From assembly GCF_000003605.2 (NCBI RefSeq), contig NW_003148762.1:1-48055 (forward strand): a stretch of DNA of 48,055 nucleotides, read 5' to 3'. The notes below the pieces were generated by a model, which worked only from the letters and a program-made list of their open reading frames with translations, searched no databases and was not told the origin of the DNA. The DNA is from Saccoglossus kowalevskii. Its lineage: Eukaryota; Hemichordata; Enteropneusta; Harrimaniidae. Made by a program: the position numbers and the translations under genes. Shown here piece after piece: positions 22,601-36,164 of the stretch (positions are counted from its first letter, which is position 1; the number at the start of each line of letters is the position of its first letter).

Positions 22601-25600
22601 TACTTGCATGAGAGACTACCGGAGAAAAGCAGCCGGTGAGTTTTTTTTTTGCAGTCTGCATCTCTTTGGTCTAAGCTGTTGAAACAGCGTGCAAAGTTGT
22701 CCAAACCGATTTCAAAGTTGGTAGATTTGCGTGTTTATTTGATCTAAGTTGTTGTTATATCTAACCCTGCTGTTATAAAGTATGAAAAATGAATAAAATC
22801 CATTTGAAGCCTCCCATGTTAGCAGACTGTCATATGAGCCGGCTGTAAAATGAACAAACACACCCTGAGAATGTGAAAAGCTCTTGAAAATTCGGTGGAT
22901 TTGCGTGTATATTCCCCCCTAAGTCATTTCGTAAAGAACCCCGCAGTTAAATTTAGAACAAAAATATGTAAAAGTCTAAAAATACTATTTATGTTAGTAC
23001 ATTGTACCACTGCCCAGGCGCAAAGTGATTAACAAAGTGCATACAAAGTTGTGAAAATCCCGTGCAAAGTTGACAGATTTACATGGAAATGTTCCCTATG
23101 TTGTTACATTATCAAGACCAGTAGTTAAAAGTTTGCGAAAGTGAATAAATATATCATAAAAGGCCGATGGAATCTCGTAGTAGCCCTCGAAGGATGTAGA
23201 ATTTTGAAATATTTCCAAACATGAAATGGTCGCCAATTACAACAAATTTCAAATGTCTCTGATAGATGAGTGGTCAGGTGATACACCAGTTCCAAAAGTA
23301 AAGTTAAATCGGTCGAGGTTAGTACTTGCATGGGAGACTACCGGAGAAAAGCAGCCGGTTAGGTTTTTTTGCAGTCTGCATCTCTTTGGTTTAAGCTGTT
23401 GAAACAGCGTGCAAAGTTGTCCAAACCGATTTCAAAGTTGGTAGATTTGCGTGTTTATTTGATCTAAGTTGTTGTTATATCTAACCCTGCTGTTATAAAG
23501 TATGAAAAATCAATAAAATCCATTTGAAGCCTCCCATGTTTACAGACTGTCATATGAGCCGGCTGTAAAATGAACAAACACACCTGAGAATGTGAAAAGC
23601 TCTGAAAATTCGGTGGATTTGCGTGTATATTCCCCCTAAGTCATTTCGTAAAGAACCCCGCAGGTAAATTTAGAACAAAAATATGTAAAAGTCTAAAAAT
23701 ACTATTTATGTTAGTACATTGTACCACTGCCCAGGCGCAAAGTGATTAACAAAGTGCATACAAAGTTGTGAAAATCCCGTGCAAAGTTGACAGATTTACA
23801 TGGAAATGTCACCTATGTTGTTACATTATCGAGACCAGTAGTTAAAAGTTTGCGAAAGTGAATAAATATATCATAAAAGGCCGATGGAATCTCGTAGTGG
23901 CCCTCGAAGGATGTAGAATTTTGAAATATTTCCAAACATGAAATGGTCGCCAATTACAATAAATTTCAAATGTCTCTGACAGATGAGTGGTCAGGTGATA
24001 TACCAGTTCCAAAAGTAAAGTTAAATCGGTCGAGGTTAGTACTTGCATGGGAGACTACCGGAGAAAAGCAGCCGGTTAGGTTTTTTTTGCAGTCTGCATC
24101 TCTTTGGTCTAAGCTGTTGAAACAGCGTGCAAAGTTGTCCAAACCGATTTCAAAGTTGGTAGATTTGCGTGTTTATTTGATCTAAGTTGTTGTTATATCT
24201 AACCCTGCTGTTATAAAGTATGAAAAATGAATAAAATCCATTCGAAGCCTCCCATGTTTACAGACTGTCATATGAGCCGGCTGTAAAATGAACAAACACA
24301 CCCTGAGAATGTGAAAAGCTCTTGAAAATTCGGTGGATTTGCGTGTATATTCCCCCCTAAGTCATTTCGTAAAGAACCCCGCAGTTAAATTTAGAACACA
24401 AATATGTAAAAGTCTAAAAATACTATTTATGTTAGTACATTGTACCACTGCCCAGGCGCAAAGTGATTAACAAAGTGCATACAAAGTTGTGAAAATCCCG
24501 TGCAAAGTTGACAGATTTACATGGAAATGTTACCTATGTTGTTACATTATCGAGACCAGTAGTTAAAAGTTTGCGAAAGTGAATAAATATATCATAAAAG
24601 GCCGATGGAATCTCGTAGTGGCCCTCGAAGGATGTAGAATTTTGAAATATTTCCAAACATGAAATGGTCGCCAATTACAATAAATTTCAAATGTCTCTGA
24701 CAGATGAGTGGTCAGGTGATACACCAGTTCCAAAAGTAAAGTTAAATCGGTCGAGGTTAGTACTTGCATGGGAGACTACCAGAGAAAAGCACCCGGTGAG
24801 TTTTTTTTTTTGCAGTCTGCATCTCTTTGGTCTAAGCTGTTGAAACAGCGTGCAAAGTTGTCCAAACCGATTTCAAAGTTGGTAGATTTACGTGTTTATT
24901 TGATCTTAGTTGTTGTTATATCCAACCCTGCTGTTATAAAGTATGAAAAATGAATAAAATCCATTCGAAGCCTCCCATGTTAGCAGACTGTCATATGAGC
25001 CGGCTGTAAAATGAACAAACACACCCTGAGAATGTGAAAAGCTCTTGAAAATTCGGTGGATTTGCGTGTATATTCCCCCCTAAGTCATTTCGTAAAGAAC
25101 CCCGCAGTTAAATTTAGAACAAAAATATGTAAAAGTCTAAAAATACTATTTATGTTAGTACATTGTACCACTGCCCAGGCGCAAAGTGATTAACAAAGTG
25201 CATACAAAGTTGTGAAAATCCCGTGCAAAGTTGACAGATTTACATGGAAATGTTACCTATGTTGTTACATTATCGAGACCAGTAGTTAAAAGTTTGCGAA
25301 AGTGAATAAATATATCATAAAAGGCCGATGGAATCTCGTAGTGGCCCTCGAAGGATGTAGAATTTTGAAATATTTCCAAACATGAAATGGTCGCCAATTA
25401 CAATAAATTTCAAATGTCTCTGACAGATGAGTGGTCAGGTGATACACCAGTTCCAAAAGTAAAATTAACTCGGTCGAGGTTAGTACTTGCATGGGAGACT
25501 ACTGGAGAAAAGCAGCCGGTGAGCTTTTTTTTTGCAGTCTGCATCTCTTTGGTCTAAGCTGTTGAAACAGCGTGCAAAGTTGTCCAAACCGATTTCAAAT

Positions 25601-28600
25601 TTGGTAGATTTGCGTGTTTATTTGATCTAAGTTGTTGTTATATCTAACCCTGCTGTTATAAAGTATGAAAAATGAATAAAATCCATTCGAAGCCTCCCAT
25701 GTTAGCAGACTGTCATATGAGCCGGCTGTAAAATGAACAAACACACCCTGAGAATGTGAAAAGCTCTTGAAAATTCGGTGGATTTGCGTGTATATTCTCC
25801 CCTAAGTCATTTCGTAAAGAACCCCGCAGTTAAATTTAGAACAAAAATATGTAAAAGTCTAAAAATACTATTTATGTTAGTACATTGTACCACTGCCCAG
25901 GCGCAAAGTGATTAACAAAGTGCATACAAAGTTGTGAAAATCCCGTGCAAAGTTGACAGATTTACATGGAAATGTTACCTATGTTGTTACATTATCGAGA
26001 CCAGTAGTTAAAAGTTTGCGAAAGTGAATAAATATATCATAAAAGGCCGATGGAATCTCGTAGTGGCCCTCGAAGGATGTAGAATTTTGAAATATTTCCA
26101 AACATGAAATGGTCGCCAATTACAATAAATTTCAAATGTCTCTGACAGATGAGTGGTCAGGTGATACACCAGTTCCAAAATTAAAATTAACTCGGTCGAG
26201 GTTAGTACTTGCATGGGAGACTACCGGAGAAAAGCAGCCGGTGAGTTTTTTTTTTGCAGTCTGCATCTCTTTGGTCTAAGCTGTTGAAACAGCGTGCAAA
26301 GTTGTCCAAACCGATTTCAAATTTGGTAGATTTGCGTGTTTATTTGATCTAAGTTGTTGTTATATCTAACCCTGCTGTTATAAAGTATGAAAAATGAATA
26401 AAATCCATTCGAAGCCTCCCATGTTAGCAGACTGTCATATGAGCCGGCTGTAAAATGAACAAACACACCCTGAGAATGTGAAAAGCTCTTGAAAATTCGG
26501 TGGATTTGCGTGTATATTCCCCCCTAAGTCATTTCGTAAAGAACCCCGCAGTTAAATTTAGAACAAAAATATGTAAAAGTCTAAAAATACTATTTATGTT
26601 AGTACATTTTACCACTGCCCAGGCGCAAAGTGATTAACAAAGTGCATACAAAGTTGTGAAAATCCCGTGCAAAGTTGACAGATTTTCATGGAAATGTTAC
26701 CTATGTTGTTACATTATCGAGACCAGTAGTTAAAAGTTTGCGAAAGTGAATAAATATATCATAAAAGGCCGATGGAATCTCGTAGTGGCCCTCGAAGGAT
26801 GTAGAATTTTGAAATATTTCCAAACATGAAATGGTCGCCAATTACAATAAATTTCAAATGTCTCTGACAGATGAGTGGTCAGGTGATACACCAGTTCCAA
26901 AAGTAAAGTTAAATAGGTCGAGGTTAGTACTTGCATGGGAGACTACCGGAGAAAAGCAGCCGGTGAGTTTTTTTTTGGCAGTCTGCATCTCTTTGGTCTA
27001 AGCTGTTGAAACAGCGTGCAAAGTTGTCCAAACCGATTTCAAAGTTGGTAGATTTGCGTGTTTATTTGATCTAAGTTGTTGTTATATCTAACCCTGCTGT
27101 TATAAAGTATGAAAAATGAATAAAATCCATTCGAAGCCTCCCATGTTAGCAAACTGTCATATGAGCTGGCTGTAAAATGAATAACACACCCTGAGAATGT
27201 GAAAAGCTCTTGAAAATTCGGTGGATTTGCGTGTATATTCCCCCCTAAGTCATTTCGTAAGGAACCCCGCAGTTAAATTTAGAACAAAAATATGTAAAAG
27301 TCTAAAAATACTATTTATGTTAGTACATTGTACCACTGCCCAGGCGCAAAGTGATTAACAAAGTGCATACAAAGTTGTGAAAATCCCGTGCAAAGTTGAC
27401 AGATTTACATGGAAATGTTACCTATGTTGTTACATTATCGAGACCAGTAGTTAAAAGTTTGCGAAAGTGAATAAATATATCATAAAAGGCCGATGGAATC
27501 TCGTAGTGGCCCTCGAAGGATGTAGAATTTTGAAATATTTCCAAACATGAAACGGTCGCCAATTACAATAAATTTCTAATGTCTCTGACAGATGAGTGGT
27601 CAGGTGATACACCAGTTACAAAAGTAAAGTTAAATCGGTCGAGGTTAGTACTTGCATGGGAGACTACCGGAGAAAAGCAGCCAGTGAGTTTTTTTTTGCA
27701 GTCTGCATCTCTTTGGTCTAAGCTGTTGAAACAGCGTGCAAAGTTGTCCAAACCGATTTCAAAGTTGGTAGATTTGCGTGTTTATTTGATCTAAGTTGTT
27801 GTTATATCTAACCCTGCTGTTATAAAGTATGAAAAATGAATAAAATCCATTCGAAGCCTCCCATGTTAGCAGACTGCCATATGAGCCGGCTGTAAAATGA
27901 ACAAACACACCCTGAGAATGTGAAAAGCTCTTGAAAATTCGGTGGATTTGCGTGTATATTCCCCCCTAAGTCATTTCGTAAAGAACCCCGCAGTTAAATT
28001 TAGAACAAAAATATGTAAAAGTCTAAAAATACTATTTATGTTAGTACATTGTACCACTGCCCAGGCGCAAAGTGATTAACAAAGTGCATACAAAGTTGTG
28101 AAAATCCCGTGCAAAGTTGACAGATTTACATGGAAATGTTACCTATTTTGTTACATTATCGAGACCAGTAGTTAAAAGTTTGCGAAAGTGAATAAATATA
28201 TCATAAAAGGCCGATGGAATCTCGTAGTGGCCCTCGAAGGATGTAGAATTTTGAAATATTTCCAAACATGAAATGGTCGCCAATTACAATAAATTTCAAA
28301 TGTCTCTGACAGATGAGTGGTCAGGTGATAAACCAGTTCCAAAAGTAAAGTTAAATCGGTTGAGGTTAGTACTTGCATAGGAGACTACCGGAGAAAAGCA
28401 GCCGGTGAGGTTTTTTTTTTGCAGTCTGCATCTCTTTGGTCTAAGCTGTTGAAACAGCGTGCAAAGTTGTCCAAACCGCTTTCAAAGTTGGTAGATTTGC
28501 GTGTTTATTTGATCTAAGTTGTTGTTATATCTAACCCTGCTGTTATAAAGTATGAAAAATGAATAAAATCCATTCGAAGCCTCCCATGTTAGCAGACTGT

Positions 28601-29639
28601 CATATGAGCCGGCTGTAAAATAAACAAACACACCTTGAGAATGTGAACAGCTCTTGAAAATTCGGTGGATTTGCGTGTATATTCCTCCCTAAGTCATTTT
28701 GTAAGAACCCCGCAGTTAAATTTAGAACAAAAATATGTAAAAGTCTAAAAATACTATTTATGTTAGTACATTGTACCACTGCCCAGGCGCAAAGTGATTA
28801 ACAAAGTGCATACAAAGTTGTGAAAATCCCGTGCAAAGTTGACAGATTTACATGGAAATGTCACCTATGTTGTTACATTATCGAGACCAGTAGTTAAAAG
28901 TTTGCGAAAGTGAATAAATATATCATAAAAGGCCGATGGAATCTGGTAGTGGCCCTCGAAGGATGTAGAATTTTGAAATATTTCCAAACATGAAATGGTC
29001 GCCAATTACAATAAATTTCAAATGTCTCTGACAGATGAGTGGTCAGGTGATATACCAGTTCCAAAAGTAAAGTTAAATCGGTCGAGGTTAGTAATTGCAT
29101 GGGAGACTACCGGAGAAAAGCAGCCGGTTAGGTTTTTTTTGCAGTCTGCATCTCTTTGGTCTAAGCTGTTGAAACAGCGTGCAAAGTTGTCCAAACCGAT
29201 TTCAAAGTTGGTAGATTTGCGTGTTTATTTGATCTAAGTTGTTGTTATATCTAACCCTGCTGTTATAAAGTATGAAAAATGAATAAAATCCATTCGAAGC
29301 CTCCCATGTTAGCAGACTGTCATATGAGCCGGCTGTACAATGAACAAACACACCCTGAGAATGTGAAAAGCTCTTGAAAATTCGGTGGATTTGCGTGTAT
29401 ATTCACCCCTAAGTCATTTCGTAAAGAACCCCGCAGTTAAATTTAGAACAAAAATATGTAAAAGTCTAAAAATACTATTTATGTTAGTACATTGTACCAC
29501 TGCCCAGGCGCAAAGTGATTAACAAAGTGCATACAAAGTTGTGAAAATTCCGTGCAAAGTTGACAGATTTACATGGAAATGTTACCTATGTTGTTACATT
29601 ATCGAGACCAGTAGTTAAAAGTTTGCGAAAGTGAATAAA

Positions 29640-32528
29640 ATATATCATAAAAGGCCGATGGAATCTAGTAGTGGCCCTCGAAAGGATGTAGAATTTTTGA
29701 AATATTTCCAAACATGAAAATGGTCGCCAATTACAAATAAATGTCAAATGTCTATGATAGATGAGTGGTCAGGTTATACACCAGTTTCAAAAGTAAAGTT
29801 AAATCGGTCGAGGTTAAATACTTGCATGGGAGACTACAGGAGAAAAGCAGCCGGTGAGTTTTTATTTTTGCAGTCTGCATCTCTTTGGTCTAAGCTGTTG
29901 AAACAGCGTGCAAAGTTGTCCAAACCGATTTCAAAGTCGGTAGATTTGCGTGTTTATTTGATCTAAGTTGTTGTTATATCTAACCCTGCTGTTATAAAGT
30001 ATGAAAAATTAATAAAATCCATTCGAAGCCTTCCATGTTAGCAGATTGTCATATGAGCCGGCTGTAAAATGAACAAACACACCCTGAGAATGGGAAAAGC
30101 TCTTGAAAATTCGGTGGATTTGCGTGTATATTCCCCCGTAAGTCATTTCGTAAAGAACCCCGCAGTTAAATTTAGAACAAAAATATGTAAAATTCTAAAA
30201 ATACTATTTATGTTAGTACATTGTACCACTGCCCAGGCGCAAAGTGATTAACAAAGTGCATACAAAGTTGTGAAAATCCCGTGCAAAGTTGACAAATTTA
30301 CATGGAAATGTTACCTATGTTGTTACATTATCGAGGCAAGTAGTTAAAAGTTTGCGAAAGTGAATAAATATATCATAAAAGGCCGATGGAATCTCGTAGT
30401 GGCCCTCGAAGAATGTAGAATTTTGAAATATTTCCAAACATGAAATGGTCGCCAATTACAATAAATGTCAAATGTCTCTGATAGATGAGTGGTCAGGTTA
30501 TACACCAGTTTCAAAAGTAAAGTTAAATCGGTCGAGGTTAATACTTGCATGGGAGACTACCGGAGAAAAGCAGCCGGTGAGTTTTTATTTTTGCAGTCTG
30601 CATCTCTTTGGTCTAAGCTGTTGAAACAGCGGGCAAAGTTGTCCAAACCGATTTCAAAGTCGGTAGATTTGCGTGTTTATTTGATCTAAGTTGTTGTTAT
30701 ATCTAACCCTGCTGTTATAAAGTATGAAAAATTAATAAAATCCATTCGAAGCCTTCCATGTTAGCAGATTGTCATATGAGCCGGCTGTAAAATGAACAAA
30801 CACACCCCGAGAATGTGAAAAGTTCTTGAAAATTCGGTGGATTTGCGTGTATATTCCCCCCTAAGTCATTTCGTAAAGAACCCCGCAGTTAAATTTAGAA
30901 CAAAAATATGTAAACGTATAAAAATACTATTTATGTTAGTACATTGTACCACTACCCAGGCGCAAAGTGATTAACAAAGTGATTACAAAGTTGTGAAAAT
31001 CCCGTGCAAAGTTGACAGATTTACATGGAAATGTTACCTATGTTGTTACATTATCGAGACCAGTAGGTAAAATCTTGCGAAAGTGAATAAATATATCATA
31101 AAAGGCCGATGGAATCTCGTAGTGGCCCTCGAAGGATGTAGAATTTTGAAATATTTCCAAACATGAAATGGTCGCCAATTACAAAAAATTTCAAATGTCT
31201 CTGATAGATGAGTGGTCAGGTTATACACCAGTTTCAAAAGTAAAGTTAAATCGGTCGAGGTTAATACTTGCATGGGAGACTACCGGAGAAAAGTAGCCGG
31301 TGAGTTTTTATTTTTGCAGTCTGCATCTCTTTGGTCTAAGCTGTTGAAACAGCGTGCAAAGTTGTCCAAACCGATTTCAAAGTCGGTAGATTTGCGTGTT
31401 TATTTGATCTAAGTTGTTGTTATATCTAACCCTGCTGTTATAAAGTATGAAAAATTAATAAAATCCATTTGAAGCCTCCCATGTTAGCAGATTGTTATAT
31501 GAGCCAGCTGTAAAATGAACAAACACACCCCGAGAATGTGAAAAGTTCTTGAAAATTCGGTGGATTTGCGTGTATATTCCCCCCTAAGTCATTTCGTAAA
31601 GAACCCCGCAGTTAAATTTAGAACAAAAATATGTAAACGTATAAAAATACTATTTATGTTAGTACATTGTACCACTACCCAGGCGCAAAGTGATTAACAA
31701 AGTGATTACAAAGTTGTGAAAATCCCGTGCAAAGTTGACAGATTTACATGGAAATGTTACCTATGTTGTTACATTATCGAGACCAGTAGGTAAAATCTTG
31801 CGAAAGTGAATAAATATATCATAAAAGGCCGATGGAATCTCGTAGTGGCCCTCGAAGATGTAGAATTTTGAAATATTTCCAAACATGAAATGGTCGCCAA
31901 TTACATAAATTTCAAATGTCTCTGATAGATGAGTGGTCAGGTTATTACACCAGTTTCAAAGTAAGTTAAATCGGTCGAGGTTATACTTGCATGGGAGACT
32001 ACCGGAGAAAAGTAGCCGGGAGGTTTTATTTTTGCAGTCTGCATCTCTTGGTCTAGCTGTTGAAACAGCGTGCAAAGTTGTCCATACCGATTCAAAGTTG
32101 ATAGATTTGCATGTTTATTTGATATAAGTTGTTGTTATATCTAACCTTGCTGTTATAAAGTATCAAAAATGAATAAAATCCATTCGAAGCCTCCCATGTT
32201 AGCCGACTGTCATATGAGCCGGCTGTAAAATGAACAAACACACCCTGAGAATGTGAAAAGCTCTTGAAAATTCGGTGGATTTGCGTGTATATTCCCCCCT
32301 AAGTCATTTCGTAAAGAACCCCGCAGTTAAATTTAGAACAAAAATATGTAAAAGTCTAAAAATACTATTTATGTTAGTACATTGTACCACTGCCAAGGCG
32401 CAAAGTGATTAACAAAGTGCATACAAAGTTGTGAAAATCCCGTGCAAAGTTGACAGATTTACATGGAAATGTTACCTATGTTGTTACATTATCGAGACCA
32501 GTAGTTAAAAGTTTGTGAAAGTGAATAA
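29640..32528 (+). repeat. Units 42-45, subfamily III
   Basis: The copies share GGTTATACACCAGTTTC, a TTTTATTTTTGCAG tract, and in units 42-44 AAAGTCGGTAG and AAAATTAATAAAATCC. Units 43 and 44 are a recent duplication: AAACGTATAAAAATAC, GTGATTACAAAG and GTAGGTAAAATCTTGCG occur at 723-bp spacing in the 3' part of both. Unit 45 (715 bp) has many single-base deletions between 31850 and 32100. Confidence 0.8.
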
Positions 32529-33976
32529 ATATATCATAAAAGGCCGATGGAATCTCGTAGTGGCCCTCGAAGGATGTAGAATTTTGAAATATTTCCAAAC
32601 ATGAAATGGTCGCCAATTACAATAAATTTCAAATGTCTCTGACAGATGAGTGGTCAGGTGATACACCAGTTCCAAAAGTAAAGTTAAATAGGTCGAGGTT
32701 AGTACTTGCATGGGAGACTACCGGAGAAAAGCAGCCGGTGAGTTTTTTTTTGGCAGTCTGCATCTCTTTGGTCTAAGCTGTTGAAACAGCGTGCAAAGTT
32801 GTCCAAACCGATTTCAAAGTTGGTAGATTTGCGTGTTTATTTGATCTAAGTTGTTGTTATATCTAACCCTGCTGTTATAAAGTATGAAAAATGAATAAAA
32901 TCCATTCGAAGCCTCCCATGTTAGCAGACTGTCATATGAGCCGGCTGTAAAATGAACAAACACACCATGAGAATATGAAAAGCTCTTGAAAATTCGGTGA
33001 ATTTGCGTGTATATTCCCCCCTAAGTCATTTCGTAAAGAACCCCGCAGTTAAATTTAGAACAAAAATATGTAAAAGTCTAAAAATACTATTTATGTTAGT
33101 ACATTGTACCACTGCCCAGGCGCAAAGTGATTAACAAAGTGCATACAAAGTTGTGAAAATCCCGTGCAAAGTTGACAGATTTACATGGAAATGTTACCTA
33201 TGTTGTTACATTATCGAGACCAGTAGTTAAAAGTTTGCGAAAGTGAATAAATATATCATAAAAGGCCGATGGAATCTCGTAGTGGCCCTCGAAGGATGTA
33301 GAATTTTGAAATATTTCCAAACATGAAATGGTCGCCAATTACAATAAATTTCAAATGTCTCTGACAGATGAGTGGTCAGGTGATACACCAGTTCCAAAAG
33401 TAAAGTTAAATCGGTCGAGGTTAGTACTTGCATGGGAGACTACCGGAGAAAACCAGCCGGTGAGTGTTTTTTTTTTTTGCAGTCTGCATCTCTTTGGTCT
33501 AAGCTGTTGAAACAGCTTGCAAAGTTGTCCAAACCGATTTCAAAGTTGGTAGATTTGCGTGTTTATTTGATCTAAGTTGTTGTTATATCTAACCCTGCTA
33601 TTATAAAGTATGAAAAATGAATAAAATCCATTTGAAGCCTCCCATGTTAGCAGACTGTCATATGAGCCGGCTGTAAAATGAACAAACACACCCTGAGAAT
33701 GTGAAAAGCTCTTGAAAATTCGGTGGATTTGCGTGTATATTCCCCCCTAAGTCATTTCCTAAAGAACTCCGCAGTTAAATTTAGAACAAAAATATGTAAA
33801 AGTCTAAAAATACTATTTATGTTAGTACATTGTACCACTACCCAAGCGCAAAGTGATTAACAAAGTGCATACAAAGGTGTGAAAATCCCGTGCAAAGTTG
33901 ACAGATTTACATGGAAATGTTACCTATGTTGTTACATTATCGAGACAAGTAGTTAAAAGTTTGCGAAAGTTAATAA
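32529..33976 (+). repeat. Units 46-47, subfamily II switching to I
   Basis: Unit 46 matches unit 23 in four linked variants: AAATAGGTCGAGG, a GGCAG tract end, ACCATGAGAATATG and CGGTGAATTTG. Unit 47 starts as II, then from about 33590 shows CTGCTATTATA, CATTTGAAGCC, AAAGGTGTG and GAGACAAGTAG, which lead into subfamily I. Confidence 0.75.
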
Positions 33977-36164
33977 ATATATCATAAAAAGGCCGATGGA
34001 ATTTCGTAGTGGCCCTCGAAGGATGTAGAATTTTGAAATATTTCCAATCATGAAATGGTCGCCAATTACAATAAACTTCAAATGACTCTGATAGATGAGT
34101 GGTCAGGTGATACACCAGTTCCAAAAGTAAAGTTAAATCGGTCGAGGTTAGTACTTGCATGGGAGACTATCGGAGAAAAGCAGCCGGTGAGTTTTAGTTT
34201 TAGTTTTTGTTTTTGCAGTCTGCATCTCTTTGGTCTAAGCTGTTGAAACAGCGTGCAAAGTTGTCCAAACCGATTGCAGAGTTGGTAGATTTGCGTGTTT
34301 ATTTGATCTAAGTTGCTGTTTTATATAACCCTGCTGTTATAAAGTATGAAAAATGAATAAAATCCATTTGAAGCCTCCCATGTTAGCAGACTGTCATATG
34401 AGCCGGCTGTATAAAGGACAAACACACCCTGAGAATGTGAAAAGCTCTTGAAAATTCGGTGGATTAGCGTGTATATTCTCCCCTAAGTCATTTCGTATAG
34501 AACCCCGCAGTTAAATTTAGAACAAAAATATGTAAAAGTCTAAAAATACTATTTATGTTAGTACATTGTACCACTACCCAGGCGCAAAGTGATTAACAAA
34601 GTGCATACAAAGGTGTGAAAATCCCGTGCAAAGTTGACAGATTTACATGGAAATGTTACCTATGTTGTTACATTATCGAGACAAGTAGTTAAAAGTTTGC
34701 GAAAGTTAATAAATATATCATAAACGGCCGATGGAATATCGTAGTGGCCCTCGAAGGATGTAGAATTTTGAAATATATCCAATCATGAAATGGTCGCCAA
34801 TTACAATAAACTTCAAATGACTCTGATAGATGAGTGGTCAGGTGATACACCAGTTCCAAAAGTAAAGTTAAATGGTCGAGGTTAGTACTTGCATGGGAGA
34901 CTATCGGAGAAAAGCAGCTGGTGAGTGTTTGTTTTTGTTTTTGCAGTATGCATCTCTTTGTTCTAAGCTGTTGAAACAGCGTGAAAAGTTGTCCAAACCG
35001 ATTGCAAAGTTGGTAGGTTGCGTGTTTATTTGATCTAAGTTGCTGTTTTATCTAACCCTGCTGTTATAAAGTATGAAAAATGAATAAAATCCATTTGAAG
35101 CCTCCCATGTTAGCAGACTGTCATATGAGCCGGCTGTATAATGGACAAACACACCCTGAGAATGTGAAAAGCTCGTGAAAATTCGGTGGATTAGCGTGTA
35201 TATTCTCCCCTAAGTCATTTCGTATAGAACCCCGCAGTTAAATTTAGAACAAAAATATGTAAAAGTCTAAAAATACTATTTATGTTAGTACATTGTACCA
35301 CTATCCAGGCGCAAAGTGATTAACAAAGTGCATACAAAGGTGTGAAAATCCCGTGCAAAGTTGACAGATTTACATGGAAATGTTACCTATGTTGTTACAT
35401 TATTGAGACAAGTAGTTAAAAGTTTGCGAAAGTTAATAAATATATCATAAAAGGCCGATGGAATATCGTAGTGGCCCTCGAAGGATGTAGAATTTTGAAA
35501 TATTTCCAAACATGAAATGGTCGCCAATTACAATAAATTTCAAATGACTCTGATAGATGAGTGGTCAGCTGATACACCAGTTCCAAAAGTAAAGTTAAAT
35601 CGGTCGAGGTTAGTACTTGCACGGGAGACTATCGGAGAAAAGCAGCTGGTGAGTTTTTGTTTTTGTTTTTGCAGTATGCATCTCTTTGGTCTAAGCTGTT
35701 GAAACAGCGTGAAAAGTTGTCCAAACCGATTGCAAAGTTGGTAGATTTGCGTGTTTATTTGATCTAAGTTGTTGTTATATCTAACCCTGCTATTATAAAG
35801 TATGAAAAATGAATAAAATCCACTTGAAGCCTCCCATGTTAGCAGACTGTCATATGAGCCGGCTGTAAAATGAACAAACACACCCTGAGAATGTGAAAAG
35901 CTCTGAAAATTCGGTGGATTTACGTGTATATCCCCCTAAGTCATTTCGTAAAGAACCCCGCAGTTCAATTTAGAAAAAAATATGTAAAAGTCTAAAAATA
36001 CTATTTATGTAGTACATTGTTCGCTCTGCCCAGGCGCAAAGTGATTAACAAAGTGCATACAAAGTTGTGAAAATCCCGTGCAAAGTTGACAGATTTACAT
36101 GGAAATGTTTCCTATGTTGTTACATTATCGAGACCAGTAGTTAAATGTTTGCGAAAGTGAATAA
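33977..36164 (+). repeat. Units 48-50, subfamily I
   Basis: Unit 48 has the longest tract of the TTTTTG style (32 nt, with two TTTTAG steps near 34195-34205). The unit 49/50 junction (ATTGAGACAAGTAG, GAAAGTTAATAAATAT) matches the unit 4/5 junction near 2870-2900. Unit 50 changes back to II-like variants after about 35760. Confidence 0.8.

Larger units (their letters stand above)
15193..29639 (+). repeat. Units 22-41, long homogeneous subfamily II block
   Basis: Twenty consecutive copies share TCTCTGACAGATG (TAGATG in units 32 and 33), GATTTCAAAG and mostly CATTCGAAGCC. Sub-variants are scattered: GAAACGGTCGCC plus CAGTTACAAAAG in units 22 and 39, GATATACCAG in 24, 34 and 41, GATCTTAGTTG in 26, 28-30 and 35, ATATATAATAAAAGG in 30. 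An indel-rich patch lies at 17090-17360. Confidence 0.85.
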
